Shown piece by piece: positions 7,389 through 14,866 of a stretch of 26,874 bases of DNA. The stretch covers positions 1 to 26,874 of the forward strand of contig CAMNBS010000005.1 of the NCBI GenBank assembly GCA_946533175.1, in the 5' to 3' direction. Positions within the stretch are counted from its first letter, which is position 1. Each line of letters starts with the position of its first letter. The position numbers and the translations under genes were made by a program. Under the pieces are notes generated by a model, which saw only the letters and a program-made list of their open reading frames with translations, did no database searches and was not told the origin of the DNA. Origin of the DNA: an uncultured Clostridia bacterium (GTDB lineage: Bacteria > Bacillota_I > Bacilli_A > RF39 > UBA660).

Positions 7389-9350
7389 TTAGACATATTG
7401 ATTTATTACTTTAGTAATTCTTTTTATAACATTTTGATTAATAGGATATTTATAATTTGAAGACGGCAAGCTAATATGAGGACTATTAATACTAATAGCC
7501 ACCTTAGGATTATTAATTGGGGCATACATTACATAGTTTACGGAAATTGTCTCATGATCTATTTTACCATCATTATCACTATCAACAAAACTTTCACTTG
7601 TTCCTGTTTTACCAGCCGATTTAATTAATGAATAATTCTTTCCACTACCATAACTATTTACAGCTTTTAAGCCCTCTTGAACTCGTCTTAAATATTTATT
7701 TGAAATATCAATAGTATTTAATAAATTTGGTTCAATTTTTTTGATAATATTTCCTTTTTCCATAATACTATCTAAAAGATGCATTTTATATCTATTACCA
7801 TCTCGAGCAATAGTACTAATATATTGATTTAATTGGATATTTGTATATGTATCATACTGACCAATAGCGAAATTAAGGAGTAATCCAGCATTACGATTGC
7901 TTCCTTTATATCCACGTGATTCATTAGGAAGATCAATTCCTGTAGTTACACCAAGACCAAATCGTGCAAAATAATCCCGATAAGTGTCAAATGCTTTTAA
8001 ATCTAGTTTTAAACTTTCATTATAATGATATTGACCTTTTCCAACGCGAATAGCTGTTTTAAATTGATAGACATTGCTACTAAAAGCTAAAGCATTAATA
8101 TCGCTTATATATCCCATAGTATATACTGAACATTTTTTAGGTGTTGCCTTAATCTTAATACATTCATCTTTAATTACTTCCCCTATTTTTATAGCACCAG
8201 TATCATATCCCACTAGCATACTAGCCGCTTTTACAACACTACCTGGAGTAACCGTATCAGTTATATTTCCAATCGCTACATCAACTATTTTCCCCTTAAC
8301 AATTTCTTTTCCACTCATCGCTAATATTCCACCATATGTATCACTTATTAAAACATAACTATGATTATAGTATTTGCTATTATATGAAGCTTTGGCCCTT
8401 TTTACTTCATCTTCCAAAATGTCATCCACAACTTTTTGTAAATTTATGTCAATAGTTAATTGAATATCTTTTCCTTTTAAAGCCTCTCTTACTAATATCT
8501 TTTCATTATTTCGAATTAAATATATTGCTTTCTCACTCTTTAAGATATCCTCATAAACCATTTCAATATTGGATAATCCAACTTTATCATTTAAAGAATA
8601 ACCTTTATTTAAATAGTAATCCTTATTTTCACTAGGAATAAATCCAACATTACCTAATATTGTCTTTAAAGTATTGTTATAAAAATATACTCTTCCATAT
8701 TGATACTTAGTATCAAAACCATGTAAATTATGATTATTCTCGCCAAAATACATAAACTCTTCTATTGTACAATTCTCTTTAATTATTTTTTCCATATAAC
8801 TATATCCATTATTCATTAAATAATATAAATATATTGCCTTTTTATCAATATCATCATAAATATCTATATCTTCCTTGGTTACAAGACTTTTTTTTATTTG
8901 ATAATATTCACTATTAGAAATCATTCTTTTTTTTAACTTATTTTTATCTTCTAATCCTACTCTTTTTTCAATATCATCATTATGATTTAATAAAAAGAAA
9001 TCTTTTAAATACGATGTTGTTAACTTATGATAATTCAAATCAATTTTTGAACTAATTTGATAAGCTAACTTAATTTCATCTTTCATGCTTATGTTGTCTT
9101 CTTTTTGATAAATAATTGTCATAACTAATTGGTTATCAACTAATATTTTTTTATTACGATCATATATTCTTCCTCTTAGTGATGTATCTTCATAAATTAT
9201 TTGATTCGTTTTATTTGAAAGTTTCTCTAAATAATAGTTTCTTTCAATTATCTGTAAATAGAATAAGCGAACAAGAATAACAAAAAATAATAAATATAAA
9301 ATAATGTTTAAAAAAGTAATTTTTTTATTCATACTATTATTATTAATCAT
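7389..9350 (-). CDS. class B penicillin-binding protein (PBP2/FtsI/SpoVD-like transpeptidase)
   Basis: A 653-residue peptidoglycan DD-transpeptidase anchored by one N-terminal membrane helix (about 14-33) with the catalytic part outside. RGRIYDRNKKIL (59-70) is the PBP dimerisation-domain entry motif. The transpeptidase motifs are PGSVVK (Ser371, Lys374), SSN (424-426) and KTGT (581-584). No PASTA repeats are present. It cross-links new wall in elongation, division or a spore-like programme; the motifs do not decide which. The ATG at 9348-9350 is taken as the start. A second ATG at 9330-9332 is equally possible, as neither has a good Shine-Dalgarno site. No terminator hairpin was found after it. 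It is divergent from the DUF2624-like gene. Confidence 0.88.
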   Translation of the reverse strand: MINNNSMNKKITFLNIILYLLFFVILVRLFYLQIIERNYYLEKLSNKTNQIIYEDTSLRGRIYDRNKKILVDNQLVMTIIYQKEDNISMKDEIKLAYQISSKIDLNYHKLTTSYLKDFFLLNHNDDIEKRVGLEDKNKLKKRMISNSEYYQIKKSLVTKEDIDIYDDIDKKAIYLYYLMNNGYSYMEKIIKENCTIEEFMYFGENNHNLHGFDTKYQYGRVYFYNNTLKTILGNVGFIPSENKDYYLNKGYSLNDKVGLSNIEMVYEDILKSEKAIYLIRNNEKILVREALKGKDIQLTIDINLQKVVDDILEDEVKRAKASYNSKYYNHSYVLISDTYGGILAMSGKEIVKGKIVDVAIGNITDTVTPGSVVKAASMLVGYDTGAIKIGEVIKDECIKIKATPKKCSVYTMGYISDINALAFSSNVYQFKTAIRVGKGQYHYNESLKLDLKAFDTYRDYFARFGLGVTTGIDLPNESRGYKGSNRNAGLLLNFAIGQYDTYTNIQLNQYISTIARDGNRYKMHLLDSIMEKGNIIKKIEPNLLNTIDISNKYLRRVQEGLKAVNSYGSGKNYSLIKSAGKTGTSESFVDSDNDGKIDHETISVNYVMYAPINNPKVAISINSPHISLPSSNYKYPINQNVIKRITKVINQYV

Positions 9351-9388
9351 TTTAATTATTTTATTGCATAAATTTTATTGGTGATAAA

Positions 9389-9646
9389 ATGCATGCATAT
9401 TTAATAGGAGAATATCTAAAAAAAATAACCATAAATGATATTATAGATTATTGTCAAAAAGAGAATATTACTATTTCTAAAACAGATGCAATTATTCTTC
9501 TTTCTTATGCTAAAAAATATTATAAAGATTTTATTAATGGTGATCCAACAGAAATTTTAAAAGAAATTAAAACTAAAATTAACCCTGAAACATATAAAGC
9601 TGCATATAAACTTTATATTGAAAATAAAATAAAATATTTAAAATAA
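9389..9646 (+). CDS. small DUF2624-like protein
   Basis: An 85-residue, all-helical, Lys-rich cytoplasmic protein. The layout ITINDIIDYCQKENI, then SKTDAIILLSYAKKY, then INPETYKAAYKLYIE resembles the YqfT/DUF2624 family of Bacillaceae (a stretch on tandem helices and a C-terminal phase of residues before a closing helix). Function is unknown in the family. GGTGAT lies 3 bases before the ATG. It stands alone, divergent from the PBP gene and convergent with the next minus-strand gene, sharing a terminator with it. Confidence 0.65.
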   Translation: MHAYLIGEYLKKITINDIIDYCQKENITISKTDAIILLSYAKKYYKDFINGDPTEILKEIKTKINPETYKAAYKLYIENKIKYLK

Positions 9647-9647
9647 A

Positions 9648-9675
9648 AATATACCTTTATCGGGTATATTTTTTT
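9648..9675. terminator. shared bidirectional terminator
   Basis: AATATACC (9648-9655) pairs with GGTATATT (9663-9670) and is followed by a T run on the plus strand. The minus-strand reading ends in TTTTATTTTA. It closes the DUF2624-like gene and the convergent hypothetical gene. Confidence 0.75.
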
Positions 9676-10163
9676 GTTTTGTCAGCATCTTGTTCTTTTG
9701 ATAAATAATCAAGAAGTGGTAAAATTGGTTTCTTTTTCGCCTGGCGATATAGTGCAATATAAACTGTTTTATCAGTTTTAGGAATTCTATTTTCATCAAA
9801 AATGCGAAATACTTCTCTAATATCATCAATATTTGGAACAATACGCTCGTTATGAATAATAAATACATTTTGTTCATCTAAAATAATATTTTCATCAGTT
9901 ATTTCTGGTAATGGATATCTATATTTAGTGCAAAAAGATAAAAATTTTGATCGATATATTGTCTCTTTTCTGGTTTGAGGATAAAGGAGTTTTTTTACTA
10001 TTAGGAATGCATCCTCAGGCATAATACTTGTTATGCAAAAATAATCTAATAAACCAAAATTTAAAACTTCATCATCAACAACAATTCCTTTACTTAGAAA
10101 TTTGCCAATGATCATCACCAACTCCCTCATTTTTTCAAGAAATAATATATTATTTGTCTCCAT
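9657..10163 (-). CDS. hypothetical protein, 168 residues
   Basis: No family is recognised. The protein has no signal peptide or membrane segment, is mixed alpha/beta in appearance, contains the patches LLDYFCITSIMPEDAF and FRIFDENRIPKTDKT, and ends in a Lys/Asp-rich tail. The start is the ATG at 10161-10163 because CGGAGG lies 9 bases upstream and the promoter start falls just before it. An upstream in-frame ATG at 10214 would lie inside the promoter. It appears to be a single-gene transcript with a shared terminator. Confidence 0.75.
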   Translation of the reverse strand: METNNILFLEKMRELVMIIGKFLSKGIVVDDEVLNFGLLDYFCITSIMPEDAFLIVKKLLYPQTRKETIYRSKFLSFCTKYRYPLPEITDENIILDEQNVFIIHNERIVPNIDDIREVFRIFDENRIPKTDKTVYIALYRQAKKKPILPLLDYLSKEQDADKTKKYTR

Positions 10164-10185
10164 AAAATAATACCTCCGGGGAGAT

Positions 10186-10214
10186 ATTGTATCATAATTA
10201 ATTATTGAAATCAA
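10186..10214 (-). promoter_or_regulatory. promoter of the 168-residue hypothetical gene
   Basis: Minus strand -35 TTGATT (10209-10214), 17-base spacer, extended -10 TGATACAAT (hexamer 10186-10191). Confidence 0.75.
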
Positions 10215-10234
10215 TTAAAATTTTAAGTAATTAT

Positions 10235-10471
10235 TTAATGATGAGAAAAAGAGTATTCAATTAAAATGACATCTTCACCTATTTTTTTTATTTTGTTAAA
10301 ATCAATTTCTAAACTTGTATTCTTCAGAGAAAAAAGAGATTTAGATGGTTCAACAATTAATTTTTCTATATTACCATTTATAATATTAAACTTTGCATCA
10401 ATAATATTGCCTATTTTTTTACCATCAGTAATATTAATAATATCCTTGTGTTGTAAATCAGAAAGTAACAT
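10235..10471 (-). CDS. PRC-barrel protein of the YlmC/YmxH family
   Basis: A 78-residue single PRC-barrel domain: MLLSDLQHKDIINITDGKKI opens the barrel, followed by GNIIDAKFNI and a closing IKKIGEDVILIEY. Length and wording match YlmC/YmxH of spore-forming Firmicutes, whose role is not established. GGTGAT precedes the ATG by 3 bases. It follows the tsf terminator and so is likely a separate unit. Confidence 0.85.
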   Translation of the reverse strand: MLLSDLQHKDIINITDGKKIGNIIDAKFNIINGNIEKLIVEPSKSLFSLKNTSLEIDFNKIKKIGEDVILIEYSFSHH

Positions 10472-10497
10472 CTTATCACCATTTAATTTTATGTAAA

Positions 10498-10520
10498 AAG
10501 AAAAAAGCTTATTCAGCTTT
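10498..10520 (-). terminator. rho-independent terminator of tsf
   Basis: AAAGCT (10504-10509) pairs with AGCTTT (10515-10520) and, on the minus strand, is followed by T-rich sequence. It overlaps the tsf stop codon. Confidence 0.8.
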
Positions 10521-11395
10521 TATCCATTAATTTGATTCATTACTTCTTGAGCAAAATCATCATTACGTTTTTCCATTCCTTCGCCTACTTCAAAACGAAC
10601 CATATTTACTAATTTACTATTATTATTACTTAAAAATTTAGCAACTGTTTCTTTATTTTCAGCTTTTACGTATATTTGATTTTCAAGACATACTTCTTCG
10701 TAATACTTACGTACTTTACCAACTAAAATATTATCAATCTTATCAGCTGGTTTACCTTCATTAAGAAGTTCTTCACGCATAATATTTTTTTCTTTTTCTA
10801 AAACATCTTTTGGTACACAATTTTCATTAAGATATAATGGACGCATTGCTGCAGCATGCATACTAACTTCACGAGCTAATGAAGAATTATCACCATCAAT
10901 GATAACAAGTGATGCTATTCTTCCTCCCATATGAAGATATGATCCAAATACTTCAGAATCTTTCTTTTCAAGAACTACAAAACGTCTTAAACTGATTTTT
11001 TCACCAATTTTAGCCGTTATTGCAATAATAGCTTGTTGAAGACTTTCTCCATTTACTTCAAGATTTAATGCTTCATCAAGTGTTTGAACATTACTGTTTA
11101 AAATAGTTTCGCCAACTAATTTAACAAAGTTTTTAAACTCATCATTTTTAGCTACAAAATCAGTTTCACTGTTTACTTCTAAAACAACAGCCTTATTACC
11201 CTTTATAAAGATATCAGCAAGTCCTTCAGCAGCAATACGATCAGTCTTCTTAGCAGCTTTAGCAATTCCTTTTTCTCTTAACCAATCAACTGATTTATCC
11301 AAATCCCCATTACATTCTTCAAGAGCTTTTTTACAATCAAGCATTCCTGCTCCTGTTTTTTCTCTTAAAGCTTTTACATCACTTGCACTAAACAT
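10520..11395 (-). CDS. tsf: translation elongation factor Ts
   Basis: A 291-residue guanine-nucleotide exchange factor that recycles EF-Tu-GDP. The N-terminal UBA-like module has LREKTGAGMLDCKKALEE (10-27). The core dimerisation domain starts with VLEVNSETDFVAKN. Length is that of a full family member. AGGAGA lies 8 bases before the ATG. It follows rpsB by 11 bases, the usual order, but unlike Bacillus no pyrH or frr follows: a terminator ends the unit. Confidence 0.97.
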   Translation of the reverse strand: MFSASDVKALREKTGAGMLDCKKALEECNGDLDKSVDWLREKGIAKAAKKTDRIAAEGLADIFIKGNKAVVLEVNSETDFVAKNDEFKNFVKLVGETILNSNVQTLDEALNLEVNGESLQQAIIAITAKIGEKISLRRFVVLEKKDSEVFGSYLHMGGRIASLVIIDGDNSSLAREVSMHAAAMRPLYLNENCVPKDVLEKEKNIMREELLNEGKPADKIDNILVGKVRKYYEEVCLENQIYVKAENKETVAKFLSNNNSKLVNMVRFEVGEGMEKRNDDFAQEVMNQING

Positions 11396-11406
11396 AATTC
11401 ATTCTC

Positions 11407-12372
11407 CTATTTCAATACATTTAATAATTCTTCTTTTTTTAATTTTGAATATCCTTTAATACCACGATCTTTAGCAAGCTCCTTAAGTTCAGTTAAATTA
11501 AGTGTAGTTAAATCAACTTCTTTTTTAGATTCCTTTTTAGTTTTAGGTTCTTCTTTCTTTTCTTCTTTAACTACTTCTTTTTGAACCTTTTTTTCTTTTA
11601 CTTCTTTTACTTCAGGAGCAGCATTTTTTTCTTCAGACTTAACTTCTTCTTTATTTGCTTTATCATCTTCTGATAAAACATCAATAATTTCATTACCATT
11701 AACTGTTGCAATAGCATTAGTTAAAGCATTAAGAACAACTTTAACAGCACGTACAGCATCATCATTTCCAGGAATAACGTAATCTACCATATCAGGATCA
11801 CAATTAGTATCAACTATTCCAAATACAGGTATATTTAATTTACGAGCTTCACGAATAGCATTATATTCCTTAGATGGATCAACAATAATCATTGCCTTTG
11901 GAAGTTCATTCATTTCACGAATTCCCATTAAGTACTTATTTAACTTTTCATATTCTTTATTAAGAAGAGCTACTTCTTTTTTTGGTAATAAATCATATGT
12001 TCCATCTTCACTCATTTTTTCAAGTTCAGTTAAACGTTTTACACGAGAACGAATAGTCTTAAAGTTTGTAAGTGTTCCACCTAACCAACGTTCTGTAACA
12101 TAAAACATATTGGTACGCTCAGCACATTCACGACATGCTTCTTGAGCTTGTTTTTTAGTACCTACAAAAATAACTTTTCCACCATCTTCGATGATTTTAG
12201 TCATTGCTTCATAAGCTTCTTCTAATTTCTTAACGGTTTTTTGTAAATCGATAATATAAATATCATCACGAGATCCAAAAATATATTCTCCCATTTTTGG
12301 ATTCCATCTTCTTTTTTGGTGTCCAAAATGCACACCGGTTTCTAATAAATAGTTCATTGAAACTACTGCCAT
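11407..12372 (-). CDS. rpsB: ribosomal protein S2 with C-terminal Rho_N/SAP-like extension
   Basis: Residues 1-230 are a standard S2 (MAVVSMNYLLETGVHFGHQ, RWLGGTLTNFKTI, FGIVDTNCDPD), a 30S subunit protein. About 90 extra residues follow. Residues 235-286 form a Lys/Glu-rich, low-complexity linker, then 287-321 form a compact module (DLTTLNLTELKELAKDRGI, then KLKKEELLNVLK) that reads as a Rho N-terminal/SAP-type helical motif. The same kind of module ends L20 in this operon. S2 in Bacillus is about 246 residues, so the tail is unusual. GGAG lies 8 bases before the ATG. An intergenic stem-loop lies upstream. Confidence 0.95.
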   Translation of the reverse strand: MAVVSMNYLLETGVHFGHQKRRWNPKMGEYIFGSRDDIYIIDLQKTVKKLEEAYEAMTKIIEDGGKVIFVGTKKQAQEACRECAERTNMFYVTERWLGGTLTNFKTIRSRVKRLTELEKMSEDGTYDLLPKKEVALLNKEYEKLNKYLMGIREMNELPKAMIIVDPSKEYNAIREARKLNIPVFGIVDTNCDPDMVDYVIPGNDDAVRAVKVVLNALTNAIATVNGNEIIDVLSEDDKANKEEVKSEEKNAAPEVKEVKEKKVQKEVVKEEKKEEPKTKKESKKEVDLTTLNLTELKELAKDRGIKGYSKLKKEELLNVLK

Positions 12373-12400
12373 AATCTTTTCTCCTTTTCGTTTTTCTTCA

Positions 12401-12451
12401 ACTAATTTCTAATATTTCACCAATTGGCACTAGAAATATTAATTCATTAGT
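12401..12451 (-). promoter_or_regulatory. stem-loop leader between rplT and rpsB
   Basis: ACTAAT (12401-12406) pairs with ATTAGT (12446-12451). Inside it TAATATTTC pairs with GAAATATTA, and the apex is the palindrome CCAATTGG. The hairpin is not followed by a T run, so it is not a simple terminator. Its place just upstream of rpsB suggests S2 autoregulation or RNA processing. No separate rpsB promoter was clear. Confidence 0.5.
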
Positions 12452-12464
12452 TTGCATATTTTTC

Positions 12465-13019
12465 TTATTTATTTAAAGCATCAATAAGTTCTGCTTTTTT
12501 CATAGTAGCTGATCCTTCTATTTTAGCATTTTTAGCCATTTCACGAAGTTCTGCTACTGTTAATTTAGTTAAATCAACTTTTTCTTTTTTGTTTGTTTCC
12601 TTAGTTGTTTTAACTTCTTTTACTTCTTTAACTTCTTTCTCTTTAGTTGGAAGTTTTACTTCTTTTACCTTACCTGTCTTAGCTACTTCAACTAATTCTT
12701 TAAATGCTTCTTTATCATTAATAGCGATTTCAGATAACATCTTTCTATTTACTTCAATACCAGCTTTATTTAATCCTTCAATAAATCTTGAATAACTAAT
12801 TTCTTCTTCACGACAAGCGGCATTAATACGTACAATCCATATTTTACGCATTTCTCTTTTCTTTTGTCTTCTATCACGATATGCATATTGGCCAGCATGC
12901 ATTAATTGTTCTTTAGCACTCTTAAACTCACGATGCTTGCTACCAAAATATCCTCTAGCTTCTTTTAAAATTTTCTTGTGACGACGCTTTGTCACTACTC
13001 CATTTCTTACTCTTGCCAT
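12465..13019 (-). CDS. rplT: ribosomal protein L20 with C-terminal Rho_N/SAP-like extension
   Basis: Residues 1-117 are a standard L20 (MARVRNGVVTKRRHKKILK, KRKWIVRINAA-type core, YSRFIEGLNKAGIEVNRKML), a 23S-binding assembly protein that in Firmicutes also represses its own operon. The usual length is about 118. Here a Lys/Glu/Val linker (118-148) and a module DLTKLTVAELREMAKNAKI / MKKAELIDALNK (149-184) are added, closely similar to the tail of S2 downstream. Third gene of infC-rpmI-rplT. Confidence 0.95.
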   Translation of the reverse strand: MARVRNGVVTKRRHKKILKEARGYFGSKHREFKSAKEQLMHAGQYAYRDRRQKKREMRKIWIVRINAACREEEISYSRFIEGLNKAGIEVNRKMLSEIAINDKEAFKELVEVAKTGKVKEVKLPTKEKEVKEVKEVKTTKETNKKEKVDLTKLTVAELREMAKNAKIEGSATMKKAELIDALNK

Positions 13020-13038
13020 AACCTTTCCTTCCTATAGA

Positions 13039-13227
13039 TTAAATAATATCTCTTAATCTATTTTGATCTGCCTTTGATAAGTTAGATCCCTTTCTTGCAT
13101 TTTGATTAAAACTTGCATTTTTCTTACCAGTATTATGACGGCTTCCTGGTTTTCCTATTTTAATACTTCCGCCTTTTCTTATTTTAAGAACTTTTTTTGT
13201 TCCCTTATGTGTTTTTAACTTTGGCAT
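13039..13227 (-). CDS. rpmI: ribosomal protein L35
   Basis: A 62-residue basic 50S protein with the family opening MPKLKTHKGTKKVLKIRKGG and the closing NLSKADQNRLRDII. It lies between infC and rplT, the standard order, with short spacers of 12 and 19 bases, so it is co-transcribed and subject to the leader upstream of infC. Confidence 0.97.
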   Translation of the reverse strand: MPKLKTHKGTKKVLKIRKGGSIKIGKPGSRHNTGKKNASFNQNARKGSNLSKADQNRLRDII

Positions 13228-13239
13228 ATTTTCCTCCTC

Positions 13240-13764
13240 TTATTTTTTTGGTGTTAATAACATTGTCATAGTACGCCCATCTAAGTTTGGTTTATCGGTA
13301 ATATCTGCAAGATCTTTAAGACGATCAGCAAATCTTTCCATTACTTCAACACCTAATTCTGTATGAGCCATTTGTCTTCCTTTAAATCGAATAGTAATCT
13401 TAATCTTATCACCTTTTTTCAAATATTTGGTAACTTGATTAATTTTTGTTTCAAAATCACCAACATCAATAACACTACTAAGTCTAAACTCCTTTGTTTC
13501 ACTCATATTGGCTTTTTGACGTTTTAAAGCTTCTTTTTCCTTTTTATTTCTCTCATAACGGAATTTGTTATAATCCATTACTTTACAAACTGGTGGATTA
13601 CTATTGGGATTCATAAGAACTAAATCTAAATTGGCATAACTTGATAAAGTTAATGCATCAGATAAACTCTTAACTCCTACTTGCTCTCCATTAGGTCCTA
13701 TGACTAAAACATTACTCGCTTTGATTTGATTATTAATTAACAAATCACCTTTTCCTTTAGCGAT
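13240..13764 (-). CDS. infC: translation initiation factor IF-3, AUC start
   Basis: IF-3 keeps the ribosomal subunits apart and checks the initiator tRNA. The protein (174 residues from the chosen start) has the N-domain DLLINNQIKASNVLVIGPNG, a Lys-rich linker helix (MDYNKFRYERNKKEKEALKR) and a C-domain with GDKIKITIRFKGRQMAH. The perfect Shine-Dalgarno GGAGGTG (13771-13777) is 6 bases before an ATC codon at 13762-13764, giving an N-terminus IAKGKGDLLINN. That matches the position where other infC genes use AUU or another rare start. In-frame ATG and GTG codons at 13779 and 13773 overlap or precede that site. A rare start codon lets IF-3 limit its own synthesis. Confidence 0.93.
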   Translation of the reverse strand: MAKGKGDLLINNQIKASNVLVIGPNGEQVGVKSLSDALTLSSYANLDLVLMNPNSNPPVCKVMDYNKFRYERNKKEKEALKRQKANMSETKEFRLSSVIDVGDFETKINQVTKYLKKGDKIKITIRFKGRQMAHTELGVEVMERFADRLKDLADITDKPNLDGRTMTMLLTPKK

Positions 13765-13913
13765 ATTAAACACCTCCATTATATAATTAAAAAAGTGGAT
13801 ACTTCTACCCACTTAATTCCATCACTAAAAAGACTACTATCTTTTACAATCGGCATTAACCCATTACAATATGCAATCAGGTGGATAAAAATCTCTTTCC
13901 TTAATTAATTTAC
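13765..13913 (-). promoter_or_regulatory. L20-type leader of infC-rpmI-rplT with attenuator
   Basis: The roughly 150-nt untranslated leader ends in a terminator hairpin, with an alternative pairing upstream. UAUCCAC at 13881-13887 can pair with GUGGGUA (5' arm of the terminator), while the terminator itself pairs AAGUGGGUA with UAUCCACUU. The two structures exclude each other. This arrangement is that of the Firmicutes L20 leader, where free L20 favours termination. The family assignment rests on position and fold logic; no database comparison was made. Confidence 0.75.
13787..13814 (-). terminator. attenuator terminator in the infC leader
   Basis: Nine-base stem AAGUGGGUA/UAUCCACUU (one G-U) with a GAAG tetraloop, then a U run on the minus strand. 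It lies 22 bases before the infC start codon. Confidence 0.8.
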
Positions 13914-13919
13914 TCAAAT

Positions 13920-13948
13920 AATTTACACTAAAAACTTATGTTTGTCAA
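13920..13948 (-). promoter_or_regulatory. promoter of infC-rpmI-rplT
   Basis: Minus strand consensus -35 TTGACA (13943-13948), 17-base spacer, -10 TAAATT (13920-13925). The expected start is near 13913. Confidence 0.8.
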
Positions 13949-13983
13949 GCTTTTTTTATGTTTTTTAGTATTTTTATCAAATT

Positions 13984-14682
13984 CTAGCATCCTTCCTCAA
14001 CACAAGTAATACTTGCATCAAACAATTTCTTAAATTGTTGTTTTTCATCATCTAGCATTTCTTTGGTTAATTCAGTATATGCATCTTTCTGTAAAGAAGA
14101 TATTCCAGAGACAAGAAGTTTAGCTTCACCTTCTTTAACATAAATAAAATTAGGGGCATATATTCTTTTTTCATTTGTTGATATTTTTTTGCCATTAGAA
14201 TCAGTTAAAGTATATTCACTTAAGACATTACCCAATAACTCTAATAATTTATTATAATTCGCTTCTCCTTCTTTGTCTTTAACTGCTTTTCCATCCTCAG
14301 TTAATTTATAAACATCACGTAATATTTCATTATGCTCATCATCCCAAATTTTAACATAATAAATTTTATCAATATCATAATCCTTAACAGTTTCTATTGC
14401 TTTTTCAATTACACTTCGACACCAAGGACACATAGTATCACCAAAATAAACATAAAAAGTTTCTTTATTATTAATTTTATCAACTATTTCTTTAGCATTA
14501 CTATAAACAAACGGATTTTCATCATTAATCGCTATATTACGATATTTTTTCCCAGAAGCATTCTCCTTTTCATTTAAACTTTCATATTCTTCTTTAAATT
14601 TATGCGCATCACTTTTTTCTTTTTCACATCCTAAACTAATAACAATTAAAAAAAGAATAAATAACAGATATATTTTTTTCAT
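13984..14682 (-). CDS. thioredoxin-like lipoprotein
   Basis: A 232-residue exported lipoprotein. A short Lys start and hydrophobic core (MKKIYLLFILFLIVISLGC) lead to a lipobox-like SLGC, with Cys19 as the lipidated residue; Ser rather than Leu at -3 is slightly atypical. A thioredoxin-fold segment YFGDTMCPWCRSVIEKA holds the redox pair CPWC (Cys85, Cys88). A later cis-Pro-like stretch YAPNFIYVKEG supports the fold. It would act on disulfides outside the membrane. The start is the ATG at 14680-14682, with AAGGAG 7 bases before; an upstream ATG at 14697 has no such site. The protein ends with CVEEGC. Single gene, divergent from the C39 peptidase. Confidence 0.82.
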   Translation of the reverse strand: MKKIYLLFILFLIVISLGCEKEKSDAHKFKEEYESLNEKENASGKKYRNIAINDENPFVYSNAKEIVDKINNKETFYVYFGDTMCPWCRSVIEKAIETVKDYDIDKIYYVKIWDDEHNEILRDVYKLTEDGKAVKDKEGEANYNKLLELLGNVLSEYTLTDSNGKKISTNEKRIYAPNFIYVKEGEAKLLVSGISSLQKDAYTELTKEMLDDEKQQFKKLFDASITCVEEGC

Positions 14683-14713
14683 ACTCTTCTCCTTCATAAA
14701 CCATTATAAGTTT

Positions 14714-14719
14714 ATTATA
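14714..14719 (-). promoter_or_regulatory. -10 box upstream of the thioredoxin-like lipoprotein gene
   Basis: A consensus minus-strand TATAAT, 32 bases before the chosen start. The -35 region is a T run with poor match, so only the -10 is supported. Confidence 0.4.
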
Positions 14720-14833
14720 CATAATTTTAAAACGCAAAAAAAGAATATTAACAAAAGAATGTGTAAATTTGACAATTCTTCTTTTTTATGATCCTTTTAT
14801 TATATTATTATAGTAGAATTACTACTATCTTTT

Positions 14834-14842
14834 TGCTATAAT
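14834..14842 (+). promoter_or_regulatory. extended -10 promoter of the Ig-like/C39 gene
   Basis: Plus strand TGCTATAAT (extended -10, hexamer 14837-14842). A weak -35 candidate TAGAAT lies 17 bases upstream. The start codon follows 24 bases later. Confidence 0.65.
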
Positions 14843-14866
14843 AATTTTAGGTTCTAAAGGTGTTGT

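Noticed and set aside
12589..12795. Plus-strand open frame opposite rplT with repeated Ser/Thr/Phe
   Set aside because: The composition is simply the reverse of the Lys/Glu-rich linker of L20.
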